This document shows, one piece after another, positions 8,440-17,041 of a stretch of DNA of 64,000 nucleotides (position 1 is the stretch's first letter; every line of letters starts with the position of its first letter). The translations under genes and the position numbers were made by a program. The stretch comes from FEB-35 sp050263095. Its GTDB lineage: Bacteria; Desulfobacterota; Deferrimicrobia; Deferrimicrobiales; Deferrimicrobiaceae. Where the stretch lies: positions 1 through 64,000 of the forward strand of contig JBLNEW010000068.1 of the NCBI GenBank assembly GCA_050263095.1, read 5' to 3'. Under the pieces are notes generated by a model. The model saw nothing but the letters and a program-made list of their open reading frames with translations, searched no databases and was not told the DNA's origin.

Positions 8440-9304
8440 CTCTCGCGGGGAGATCGGCGCAACTGTCCCGGAGAAGGGCAAGTGGGACGCGCTGCTCGCC
8501 TCGCTAAGGGAAATGGGCTCGGCAGTGATCGCCTTCAGCGGCGGAGTCGACAGCACTTTCCTGCTGCATGCCGCCCGCGTGGCGCTTGGGACAAGGGTCC
8601 TAGCTGTTACGGCCATCTCCCCTACATACCCGAAGTCCGAGCGGGACGAGGCGGAGAGGATCGCGCGCGAGTGGGGCGTCTCCCACAGGTTCATAGAGTC
8701 GAACGAGCTGGAGATCCCCGGCTTTTCCTCCAATCCGCCCGACCGCTGCTATCACTGCAAGAAGGAGCTGTTCGGGCTTCTCGCAGGCATCGCCCGGAAC
8801 GAAGGATTCGCCGCGATCTGCGACGGCTCCAACGCCGACGACTTAAACGATATCCGCCCTGGACGGAGGGCAGCGAAGGAACTCGGCGTTCGAAGCCCCC
8901 TTCTGGAAAACGCGATAACCAAGGAGGAGATCCGCGCATTGAGCCGGCAGTTTCGCCTTCCGACCGCCGACAAGGGATCTTTCGCCTGCCTCTCCTCGCG
9001 GTTCCCCTACGGGACCGAGATTACCGAGGAGTCGCTGCGGCGCGTGGAGGCATGCGAGGAAATACTGCGGGGGTTCGGGTTCCGGCAGTTCCGAGTCCGC
9101 GTGCACGGCGCAGTGGCGCGAATCGAGGTCGGGCAGGAGGAGATACCGCGCCTGTTCGAGGCTGATGTCGCAAACGCCGTCCACGAGGGGTTCCGCAGGA
9201 ACGGCTTCCTTTACGTTTCGGTAGACCTTAAAGGATACCGGACGGGATCGATGAACGAAGGCGGGCTCGCCGGCCCCCCTCCGCAGGACCTCGACCTCTT
9301 ATAA
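8423..9304 (+). CDS. larE: LarE-type ATP-dependent sacrificial sulfur transferase
   Basis: A 293-residue PP-loop enzyme. LarE adenylates and thiolates pyridinium dicarboxylate mononucleotide to make the nickel-pincer cofactor of lactate racemase and relatives. Seen: SGGVDSTFLL near residue 33, PPDRCYHCKKELF near 108, and FACLSSRFPYG near 190, whose Cys matches the sacrificial or cluster Cys of the family. The ATG lies 17 bases inside the end of the upstream gene, so it is translationally coupled. larA, larB and larC are not in the window; the protein may serve another LarA-family racemase elsewhere. Stop TAA at 9302-9304 abuts the convergent GAF gene with no spacer. Confidence 0.9.
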   Translation: MRSFADSRGEIGATVPEKGKWDALLASLREMGSAVIAFSGGVDSTFLLHAARVALGTRVLAVTAISPTYPKSERDEAERIAREWGVSHRFIESNELEIPGFSSNPPDRCYHCKKELFGLLAGIARNEGFAAICDGSNADDLNDIRPGRRAAKELGVRSPLLENAITKEEIRALSRQFRLPTADKGSFACLSSRFPYGTEITEESLRRVEACEEILRGFGFRQFRVRVHGAVARIEVGQEEIPRLFEADVANAVHEGFRRNGFLYVSVDLKGYRTGSMNEGGLAGPPPQDLDLL

Positions 9305-10744
9305 TCACATCTTGAGGATGTTGGATTTGAAGATCAGCTTCTCGTGGTCGTCCCCGTCCTCGGGGTAGGAGGCGTGGCCGAACCGGAGGTCGACCCGGAC
9401 GTCCTTGATCCGCTTGCGGATCTCCTCGACCTCGGCGTGGATCGCCTTCTTGATGCGGGGGATGGCGCTCATCCTGCCGTCTTCTGCCTCGGGCAGGATC
9501 ATTCCGAACTTCCACTCGCTTATCCTGGCGACCACGTCGTATTCCCTCAACGATCCCCTTAGCACTCCGGCCAGCCTCATGACGACCATCTCCCCGCGGT
9601 CCACGGCGGCGAACTCGCGCTCCGGGAGCCGCGGCGTCACTTCGCATATCATGAGGACGAGCCTTCGCTTGAACCGTTTCGCGCGGGCCAGCTCGTGGAG
9701 GAGGCGCCCCTGGAAATACTTGAGCGTCGGCAGTCCGGTCGCCTCGTCGAGGTTCTTCAGCCGCTCGTTCCTCTCGAAAGCAATGGCGTTGCCGATGGCC
9801 TTCTCCACGTACCGGATGAATTTCTCGAACGTCGCCGTGTCGTCGTTGTTGAAGGAAGTCGGGTAGAACGTCTTGTGCGGGAACTTATCGAAGATCGACA
9901 CGGTGCCGATGACCTCCCCTTCGCTCTTCAGGGGAAGGCAAAGCATCGTCCTGGCGATCCCGGCGAACTCCTTCCAGTCCTCCTCCTCCGCCACGTCCCG
10001 GACGAGGACCGAGGGCGCCCCCTTGAGGATGTCGGTCACCGCCTTCTTGTCCATGCGGAAAAGGTCCTTCTGGTCGCTTTCCGCCTTCATGCCGTAAAAG
10101 TCCCGTATGGCGTATTTCCCGGTCGCAGCGTCCAGGAGGCGGATGATGCACGACTCGGCCTCCATAATCAGGCACGCCGAGGTGGCGACCAGCTTCAGCA
10201 GCCTCTGAAGGTCCAGCGTGGATATTATGTTGATGCCCGCCTCGTTGATGGCGGCTATTTTCGTCATACGGAGAGCGGCCGATTCCTCGCGGAGCGATAT
10301 GCCGATATTGTCGGACAGCAGCAGGGCCGCCTCGTCCAGCGCCGAAATGCGCTCCTGCGGCATGCCGTCGGCGGAGATCATCTGGACCGCAAGCACCCCG
10401 AGCGGCTCGTCCGAAGAGACGAGGGGGAAGAAGACCATGTCGCCCCGGAGCCGGCTGCCGGGAGAACGGTGTATCTCGGAAAGGGTCACGACCCGGCGCT
10501 CCCGCAGCGCCAGGTCCTCGACCGTCCCCGCCGAAGAGAAGTGAAGGGTTTCCGGCGAGGGGGTGAAACGCAGCGTCGTAGACCGCAGGTAAAAATCCTC
10601 GGTGTCCCGGTCGAACAGCAGGATCGAGGACACTCCCCCCGGCAGGAAGGCGCCGACAGCCGCCGTGAACTCCCTCAGACGCTCCTCGATCGGCTTGCCC
10701 GACCTAAGAATTTCCCCAGCGTGCTTGACGAATTCCGCCGGCAT
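9305..10744 (-). CDS. GAF-domain protein with degenerate GGDEF domain
   Basis: 479 residues, no membrane segment. Two GAF-like sensor regions (about 25-150 and 170-300) precede a C-terminal region that aligns with diguanylate cyclases by its GLPTLKYFQGRLL entry motif, but the GG(D/E)EF signature is replaced by RISEWKF. Cyclic-di-GMP synthesis is therefore unlikely; a binding or scaffold role is inferred. I chose ATG at 10744 (AGGAG five bases upstream, one base after the MglA-like stop) over the upstream frame to 10831, which overlaps the neighbour. It ends the EF-G-like/helical repeat/MglA operon. Confidence 0.8.
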   Translation of the reverse strand: MPAEFVKHAGEILRSGKPIEERLREFTAAVGAFLPGGVSSILLFDRDTEDFYLRSTTLRFTPSPETLHFSSAGTVEDLALRERRVVTLSEIHRSPGSRLRGDMVFFPLVSSDEPLGVLAVQMISADGMPQERISALDEAALLLSDNIGISLREESAALRMTKIAAINEAGINIISTLDLQRLLKLVATSACLIMEAESCIIRLLDAATGKYAIRDFYGMKAESDQKDLFRMDKKAVTDILKGAPSVLVRDVAEEEDWKEFAGIARTMLCLPLKSEGEVIGTVSIFDKFPHKTFYPTSFNNDDTATFEKFIRYVEKAIGNAIAFERNERLKNLDEATGLPTLKYFQGRLLHELARAKRFKRRLVLMICEVTPRLPEREFAAVDRGEMVVMRLAGVLRGSLREYDVVARISEWKFGMILPEAEDGRMSAIPRIKKAIHAEVEEIRKRIKDVRVDLRFGHASYPEDGDDHEKLIFKSNILKM

Positions 10745-10745
10745 G

Positions 10746-11915
10746 CTACTCCTGGTCCTCCATCGATATGCGGATCCGCACGCGCACGATATTTCCCCGT
10801 GCGTCCAAAAATACCGCGGGGAGCACGGCATGCCCCTCCGGAGCGATGTACGGGTTCTCGAATTTCAGGAACGTCGGCCCCCCTTCTTCCGCTTCCAGCG
10901 AGATTGCCGCCCGGGGCGCTTTTTCCTCGGGGGGAGGCGGCGCGACCGCCGGGATCTCTATCTCGATCTCGTCCAGGCCCTCGAGGAGCCCGCGACCGGG
11001 CGCAGCCTGTTCTTCGGCAGCGGGCGGCGCCGCCGGAAGAACAGCGGCTCTCTCCGGCGTTTCGACGGCGGTCCCGCTGAATTCGGAGGGCTCGGCGGTT
11101 TGAGGAGTTTCCGGCGCCGCCGGCGCATCCGGCACCTCGACGGCGGTCATGCCGAATGCGGGGGGTTCGGCGGCGGGAGCGGATTCCAGGACCTCCGGCG
11201 CCTCCTGGATCTCCTCGAGGTCGGAAATCTCCTCGAATACTTCGGCTTCCTTCGGCCGGAACGACTCCCGTATCTTTACGTCCGCAATCTCCCCTATCTC
11301 TTCATGCTCGGCCGTCTCTCCCGGCATGAGGAGGGTTTTCCGCAGGTGCGAGAACACCATCCTGGATATGGTAACCAGTGTCTCCGATACGCCCACGCCG
11401 TCCTTGGCGATGCCTTCGACCACCGGGACGCTCCTGGGATTGAGCTTCGCCGACATGTCTTTCACGGGCAGGATCTGCTTCAGGTCGCGCTTGTTGTACT
11501 GCAGCACGAACGGGAGGTCTTCGAGCTTCTTGCCGTACGTGGCGAGGTTCTCGACCAGGTTCTTCAGGCTGTCCACGTTGCTTTGCGCCATGTCCGCCTG
11601 GGAATCGGCGACGAAGACGACTCCGTCCACACCCTGGAGGACGAGCCTGCGCGTGGCGTTGTAGAACACCTGGCCCGGGACGGTGTAAAGGTGAAACCGC
11701 ACCTTGAATCCCTTTATCTGCCCCAGGTCCACGGGAAGGAAGTCGAAGAACAGCGTCCGGTCGGTCTCGGTGGGAAGGGAAATCAGCCTCCCCTTCTGCT
11801 CCGGCCGGAGGATGCGATGAACCATCTCTATGTTGGTGGTCTTGCCCGAGAGCCCCGGACCGTAATAGACGATCTTCGCGCTCAGCTCTCTTGTCGCATA
11901 GTTGAATAACGCCAT
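10746..11915 (-). CDS. MglA-like small GTPase with long acidic C-terminal extension
   Basis: 389 residues. The first about 195 are a Ras-like GTPase of the MglA family: P-loop YYGPGLSGKTTNIE, the switch region ending DFLPVDLG, TVPGQVFYNATRR and NKRD. In Myxococcus MglA sets cell polarity for gliding and type IV pili. Standalone MglA ends near residue 195; here about 190 further residues rich in Glu, Pro and Ala form a low-complexity tail with near-repeats of a TAVE(V/T)P motif, ending in a compact about 50-residue segment (FLKFENPYIAPEGHAVLPAV). GGAGG is seven bases before ATG. No MglB roadblock gene is adjacent. The pilus genes are 40 kb away. Confidence 0.88.
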   Translation of the reverse strand: MALFNYATRELSAKIVYYGPGLSGKTTNIEMVHRILRPEQKGRLISLPTETDRTLFFDFLPVDLGQIKGFKVRFHLYTVPGQVFYNATRRLVLQGVDGVVFVADSQADMAQSNVDSLKNLVENLATYGKKLEDLPFVLQYNKRDLKQILPVKDMSAKLNPRSVPVVEGIAKDGVGVSETLVTISRMVFSHLRKTLLMPGETAEHEEIGEIADVKIRESFRPKEAEVFEEISDLEEIQEAPEVLESAPAAEPPAFGMTAVEVPDAPAAPETPQTAEPSEFSGTAVETPERAAVLPAAPPAAEEQAAPGRGLLEGLDEIEIEIPAVAPPPPEEKAPRAAISLEAEEGGPTFLKFENPYIAPEGHAVLPAVFLDARGNIVRVRIRISMEDQE

Positions 11916-11936
11916 CCGGTCCCTCCGGACTTGCGA

Positions 11937-12410
11937 TCAGCGGCGGCGAACCGCGAGGCGCTTCGCCTCGCGGCGAATGACCGCGTGTATGTTGCGGTTC
12001 CTCGAAAGCAGGATCAGTTCGACGTTGGGAAGGCGCACGAGCAGCCGCATCGCCACCGGCACCGGCGTCCGCGGGTTCGACACCATGGCCTTCAGCAGGA
12101 ACGGATTGCTCATCAGCTCCTTGTTCTCGCCGATATCGCGGAGCACTTCCTCGTTCGTGAGCGGCGACGAAGTGTATGCCGCCACGTCGCTCGCCGAGAG
12201 GCGCGGGCTCTTGATCACTGCCCGGGCGACCAGCTTGTTCGGGTCCCTCGAAAGAATCTGCCGGACCTCCTTGTTCCCCTTGGCGGCCAGCTCCACCTTC
12301 TGCGGAACCGGCATTTTCAGGACCGCGTTCTGCATGGATCCCCGGACGGCCTCGTCGACCGGCTGATCTTCCGTCAAGCTTACCCTAATCTTCCGGGTTT
12401 CGCCTTCCAT
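11937..12410 (-). CDS. Conserved all-helical repeat protein of unknown function
   Basis: 157 residues, no signal peptide or membrane segment. The pattern of short paired helices (NPKL..RAVIKSPRLSASDV, NEELMSNPFLLKAMVSNPRTPVPVAMRLL) resembles HEAT or leucine-rich-repeat-variant helical repeats, suggesting a protein-binding platform. It is not a family I can name. ATG overlaps the EF-G-like stop by one base (TAATG) with GAGGAG just upstream, and it lies 21 bp before the MglA-like gene, so it is probably co-translated and may work with that GTPase. Confidence 0.75.
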   Translation of the reverse strand: MEGETRKIRVSLTEDQPVDEAVRGSMQNAVLKMPVPQKVELAAKGNKEVRQILSRDPNKLVARAVIKSPRLSASDVAAYTSSPLTNEEVLRDIGENKELMSNPFLLKAMVSNPRTPVPVAMRLLVRLPNVELILLSRNRNIHAVIRREAKRLAVRRR

Positions 12411-14494
12411 TACTCCTCTTCTTCCTCGCCCAGCTCCTTCTTCGACTCGGCGATGACTTTATCCGCGATCGCCGCGGGGATTTCCTCGTAGTGGGAGACG
12501 GCCATGGTGAACTGGCCCCTCCCCGAGGTTATCGACCGCAGGTCGGAGGAATACCGTAGAACCTCCGACAGCGGGACCTGGACCTTGACGATCTGGCTCT
12601 TCCCGTGGGCGTCCACCCCCAGCACGCGCCCCCGCCGCCCGTTCAGGTCCCCGATTATGTCGCCGACGTTCTCCTCCGGCACGACGACCTCCATCTCGAC
12701 TATCGGTTCCAGGAGAATCGGCTTGGCGTCGAGGGCGGCCTTCTTGAACGCCAGCGACCCGGCGATCTTGAGCGCCATCTCCGAGGAGTCGACCGTGTGA
12801 AAGGAGCCGTCGAAAACGGTCACGCGGACGTCCACGACGGGGTAGCCGGCGATGACCCCCTTGGAGAGCCGCTCCACGACGCCCTTCTCCACCGCCGGAA
12901 TGTACTGGCGCGGGATCGAGCCGCCGACGATCGCGTCCACGTACTCGAACCCCTTGCCGCGGGGGAGCGGCTCGATCTTGATCCAGCAGTCGCCGTACTG
13001 CCCGCGCCCGCCGGTCTGCTTCTTGTGTTTCCCCTGCGCCTCGGCCTTCCCCTTGATGGTCTCGAGGTAAGGTATTTTCGGCGTCCGCAGCTCCACTTCC
13101 ACGCCGTACTGCCGCTTGAGCTTCTCGACCACCACCTCCAGGTGCGTCTCCCCCATCCCGGCCAGGATGAACTCCCTTGTCTGGGCCTCCTTCCTGAACC
13201 GGATGGTGGGATCCTCCTCGATCATCCTGGCGAGGGAGGTGCCCAGCTTATCCTCGTCGTTCCGGGTCTTGGGCCTGATGGCGAACGATATGACCGGCTC
13301 CACGACGGGAGGAGCGGGAAAAACGATCGGGTTCTTAGGGTCGCACAGGGTGTCGCCGGTGGAGGTTTCCTTGAACTTCGCAACCGCGACGATCTCGCCG
13401 GCGGACGCGGAGCCGACCGCCTTCTGCTTCTTCCCCTCGAGCTTCAGGATCTGGCCTATCCTCTCGGCGGCGTCCTTGCTGGAGTTGAGGGGCGCCATGT
13501 CCGGGGTCAGCGTGCCGGAAAAGATCTTGAAGATGGAAAGCTTGCCAGCGTACGGGTCGGCAAGCGTCTTGAACACCTGCGCGGAAAAAGGGGCCTTCGC
13601 GGATATGGCCCGGGTCTGCTCGGCCTTGGTCTTCGGGTTGATCCCCTTGACCTCCTTGCGGTAGGAAGGGTCCGGCAGCGCGTAGTTGATCATGTCCAGC
13701 AGCGGCTGGATCGCGATGTTGCGCAGCGCCGACCCGCAAAGGACCGGCAGGAACTTCTTCGCCCGCACTCCCGATGTGAACCCCTTCCTTATCTCTTCTT
13801 CGGAGAGCTCGGTGCCTTCCAGGTACTTCTCGATCAGGGCGTCGTCGGATTCCGCGGACGCCTCGACGAGCCGCTCCCGCGCCTTTCCCGCGGCTTCCGC
13901 CATATCGGGAGGTATGTCCGCCAGTTCGAATTCCCCGGTATCGTTCTTGTAGACGAGCGCCTTCATCCGGAAAAGGTCGACCACTCCCTTGAACCCGGCC
14001 TCCCTGCCGATGGGCAGCTGCACGGCGACCGCGTTGACCTTCAGGATGTCGGCGATCTCTTCCAGTGCCTTGTCGAAATCCGATCTCTCGCGGTCCATCT
14101 TCGATATGAAGGCCACCACCGGGACGTCGGAATCGGCGGCGAACTTCCACATCTTCTCGGTCTGCACCTCGACGCCCGAAACCGCATTGACGACGAGAAC
14201 AGCGCCGTCCAGCACCCGCATGCAGGCGCGCGTGTCGGCCTCGAAGTTGATGTATCCGGGAGTATCCGTAACGGTCACCTCCACCTTGTTCCACGAGTAG
14301 TGGTGGAAGGATGTGCTGATCGTGATCTTCCTGCGGATTTCCTCCGGATCGTAGTCGAAATTGGAGCTCCCGTCGTCGACGCGCCCCATCCGGTCGGTCG
14401 CCTTGGCGTTGAAAAGGAGCGCCTCGGCCAGCGTGGTCTTTCCCGCCCCCCCGTGCGCGATGATTCCTACGTTTCTCAGTTGATTGATGTCCAC
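12410..14494 (-). CDS. Elongation factor G-like GTPase (EF-G paralogue)
   Basis: 694 residues with full EF-G architecture: GTPase domain (AHGGAGKTTLAEALLF, DTPGYINFEADT), domain II, III, the EF-G IV domain and C-terminal V. It differs from housekeeping EF-G in that the G4 motif is SKMD instead of NKMD, the P-loop begins GGAGKTT, and the effector region reads ITISTSFHHYSW. These fit the EF-G2-like paralogues of deltaproteobacteria and other bacteria, whose role (translocation under stress, ribosome recycling or none) is unsettled. It is not in a str operon with rpsL, rpsG and tuf. Start GTG 14494, with AGGAGG about 11 bases upstream; ends in an acidic EEEEE tail. Confidence 0.9.
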   Translation of the reverse strand: MDINQLRNVGIIAHGGAGKTTLAEALLFNAKATDRMGRVDDGSSNFDYDPEEIRRKITISTSFHHYSWNKVEVTVTDTPGYINFEADTRACMRVLDGAVLVVNAVSGVEVQTEKMWKFAADSDVPVVAFISKMDRERSDFDKALEEIADILKVNAVAVQLPIGREAGFKGVVDLFRMKALVYKNDTGEFELADIPPDMAEAAGKARERLVEASAESDDALIEKYLEGTELSEEEIRKGFTSGVRAKKFLPVLCGSALRNIAIQPLLDMINYALPDPSYRKEVKGINPKTKAEQTRAISAKAPFSAQVFKTLADPYAGKLSIFKIFSGTLTPDMAPLNSSKDAAERIGQILKLEGKKQKAVGSASAGEIVAVAKFKETSTGDTLCDPKNPIVFPAPPVVEPVISFAIRPKTRNDEDKLGTSLARMIEEDPTIRFRKEAQTREFILAGMGETHLEVVVEKLKRQYGVEVELRTPKIPYLETIKGKAEAQGKHKKQTGGRGQYGDCWIKIEPLPRGKGFEYVDAIVGGSIPRQYIPAVEKGVVERLSKGVIAGYPVVDVRVTVFDGSFHTVDSSEMALKIAGSLAFKKAALDAKPILLEPIVEMEVVVPEENVGDIIGDLNGRRGRVLGVDAHGKSQIVKVQVPLSEVLRYSSDLRSITSGRGQFTMAVSHYEEIPAAIADKVIAESKKELGEEEEE

Positions 14495-14534
14495 GACGCC
14501 TCGTTCCTCCTAGTGGGCGTTCGGCTCCCCTGCT

Positions 14535-15311
<777 letters not shown>

Positions 15312-15317
15312 CCGCCG

Positions 15318-16295
15318 TCACCTCGCGAACTCGAGGATTTCTCCGCTGGCGACCTTCACGGTGCGGTGCGCCCCCTCGCGGCGGAAAAGGAGCTGTCCGG
15401 AATCGTCCACCCCGAGCGCCCTTCCGCGGTCTTCTTCCAGGCCGTGCCGCAGAAGCACCCGCTTGCCCAGGAGCGCGTCCCGCCGGTTCCATTCCGGGAG
15501 GAGCGCCTTGAACCCGCCGGACAGGAACGCCTCGTAGCATTCCGCGAACGAGTCCAGAAACCGGGCAAGCACGTCCACCCGCCGGAACGGCCTGCCAGCC
15601 GAAATCTTCAACGAGGTCGCCTTTTCCCGCAGCTCTGCTGGGAAGCCGGACGATTCCGCGTTTACGTTAAGCCCCACTCCGATCACCACGTGGCGCAGCA
15701 GGTCCGGGTCGGCCGACATCTCCGCGAGTATTCCCGCGACTTTCCGCCCGGAAAGGAAAATGTCGTTCGGCCATTTGAGCGATGCCCGCAGGCCGGAGAC
15801 GTCCTCGATCGCGGCGGCAAGCGAGATCGCCGCGACGAGCGTGAGCCGAGGGGCCTTCGCCGGATCGAGCCGAGGGCGCAGGAGAAGCGACAGGTAAAGG
15901 TTTACGCCGGGCGGAGACTCCCACTTCCGTCCCAGCCGTCCGCGGCCGGAAGTCTGCGCATCCGCGCACACTACGGTGGCATGGGCGGCGCCCTTCCCGG
16001 CAAGCTCCGCCGCGCGGCTGTTGGTGCTGTCTGTTACGGGGAAAAAAACCAGCGCTTTCCAGAAATCGGGGCGAGACAATCGCGAAAAAAGTTCCTTTTC
16101 CTCGATCAGGTCGGGTAGCCCGAGAAGCCGGTAGCCGGCCCCCCGGGCCCCTTCAATGCCGAAGCCTCGTCGTCTTAAGGCCTGGACCTGCTTCCAGACG
16201 GCGGCGCGGGACGTTCCCAGCCGCCTTCCGATCTCCTGGCCCGAAACGAACCGCCCCTCGCATTCTTCGAGCATCCGCCGCAGCAGTTCCCCCAT
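15318..16295 (-). CDS. birA: Biotin-protein ligase with N-terminal repressor HTH
   Basis: 325 residues. The N-terminal winged helix (VSGQEIGRRLGTSRAAVWKQV) marks a BirA that can also repress biotin genes. The ligase core has TSGRGRLGRKWESPPGVNLY (biotin-AMP loop) and LKWPNDIFL, then the C-terminal SH3-like cap. It activates biotin as biotinyl-AMP and attaches it to the Lys of carrier proteins; the obvious client here is the biotin carrier protein at 18743-19246. Upstream lies the UGA-containing thioredoxin-like gene, 85 bp away; downstream coaX follows in the same operon. Confidence 0.95.
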   Translation of the reverse strand: MGELLRRMLEECEGRFVSGQEIGRRLGTSRAAVWKQVQALRRRGFGIEGARGAGYRLLGLPDLIEEKELFSRLSRPDFWKALVFFPVTDSTNSRAAELAGKGAAHATVVCADAQTSGRGRLGRKWESPPGVNLYLSLLLRPRLDPAKAPRLTLVAAISLAAAIEDVSGLRASLKWPNDIFLSGRKVAGILAEMSADPDLLRHVVIGVGLNVNAESSGFPAELREKATSLKISAGRPFRRVDVLARFLDSFAECYEAFLSGGFKALLPEWNRRDALLGKRVLLRHGLEEDRGRALGVDDSGQLLFRREGAHRTVKVASGEILEFAR

Positions 16296-16380
16296 CCTTC
16301 TCCCGTTCCCGAGAACCGAGTTCCGCGTCCATTCTATTTAGCCTTCGGCCCGCGCGGAAATCAACCGAAAACCGCGCATT

Positions 16381-16962
16381 CTACAGGGGTATCGCCGAAT
16401 ACGGATCGGCGCGCCTTGCCCATTCGCTCTGGGGGTATTTCGCCTTCAGCGAATCGTATGCGCGGCGGAGCGCCTTCGGGTCGTGCGCGTGCTTGTATCC
16501 CGCTACGCCCTGGAGGAAAACAGCCTCCGGGGTCGCCCCCGCGGCCGGATGCCGGTCTATGACGGTCTGGAACTGGGAAATGGCTTCCGCCATCCGGTCC
16601 GTGTCGTAGAGAAGCTTCCCCTTCCCCAAGCCCAGGTTCGCGAAGAGGTCGTCGACCGGAACGAATCCGACGAACCGATGGTGCTCCTTGCCTTCCGCGT
16701 CAAGGACCAGGAAGGTCGGTGTCCACTTGATGCCGAACCTCTGCATCGGCTCGGTCGGCTTGTCCCAGAAACACTGGCTTCGGACGGGAACGAACTGCTC
16801 TTCCAGGAACTTCTTGACCTGCTCGTCTGAATACGGACCCGTATTCATCCTGGCGCAGCCGATTCAGCCGTCGAACCAGAAGTCCAGGAAAACGGGTTTG
16901 CCGCTCTTGCGCGCCTTTTCCACCCCGGCATTGACGTCTGTTTCCCACCGGATCTCGCCCAT
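16381..16962 (-). CDS. Predicted selenoprotein: thioredoxin-like protein with U-x-x-C motif
   Basis: Reading from ATG 16962 (GGGAGG five bases upstream) gives 193 residues if the in-frame TGA at codon 33 is selenocysteine. The thioredoxin strand KPVFLDFWFDG (22-32) leads into U-I-G-C, where U replaces the first Cys of the usual CxxC. The conserved thioredoxin cis-Pro context follows (IKWTPTFLVLDAEG), and a TPR-like helical tail ends the protein. A hairpin with a GGUC loop lies 17 bases after the UGA. A simple frame search would report only the 155-residue part from Met at 16848, which lacks the active site and has no good ribosome-binding site. Expected to be a cytoplasmic thiol-redox protein; no signal peptide. 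selA at 57159 shows the Sec pathway. The alternative is a nonsense-mutated pseudogene, less likely because the reading frame is intact on both sides. Confidence 0.82.
16829..16863 (-). promoter_or_regulatory. Candidate bacterial SECIS element
   Basis: Seventeen bases after the UGA the transcript forms GAATACG-GGTC-CGTATTC (16846 to 16829), a 7-bp stem with a GGUC tetraloop, extendable by one U-A pair. The loop is like the AGGUCU apical loop of E. coli fdhF SECIS that SelB contacts. The first loop G lies 24 bases after the UGA, within the usual bacterial spacing. Stem and distance are seen; SelB binding is inferred. Confidence 0.7.
16864..16866 (-). other. In-frame UGA, predicted selenocysteine codon
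   Basis: Codon 33 of the thioredoxin-like gene. It sits exactly at the first position of the C-x-x-C active site, with the second Cys at codon 36 retained. This is the standard Sec-for-Cys replacement in bacterial redox selenoproteins. Confidence 0.8.
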
Positions 16963-17041
16963 CGCGACCTCCCTCCCGCACCGAAGGTTTACCGCAATTT
17001 ACTTTAATAAGATGCGGGTCGGGATGCGGTAGTTTTTCGCT

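Noticed and set aside
10800..11300. DNA minisatellite in the MglA-like gene
   Set aside because: The repeats are at the protein level only (degenerate TAVE(V/T)P units in a low-complexity tail), not tandem DNA repeats.
16352..16377. GCGCGG...CCGCGC inverted repeat after the thioredoxin-like gene as terminator
   Set aside because: Fourteen-base loop and no U-run; could be chance in G+C-rich DNA.
16381..16848. A 155-residue protein starting at Met 16848
   Set aside because: It would lack the thioredoxin active site and has no clear ribosome site; the read-through from 16962 explains the homologous N-terminus and the hairpin.
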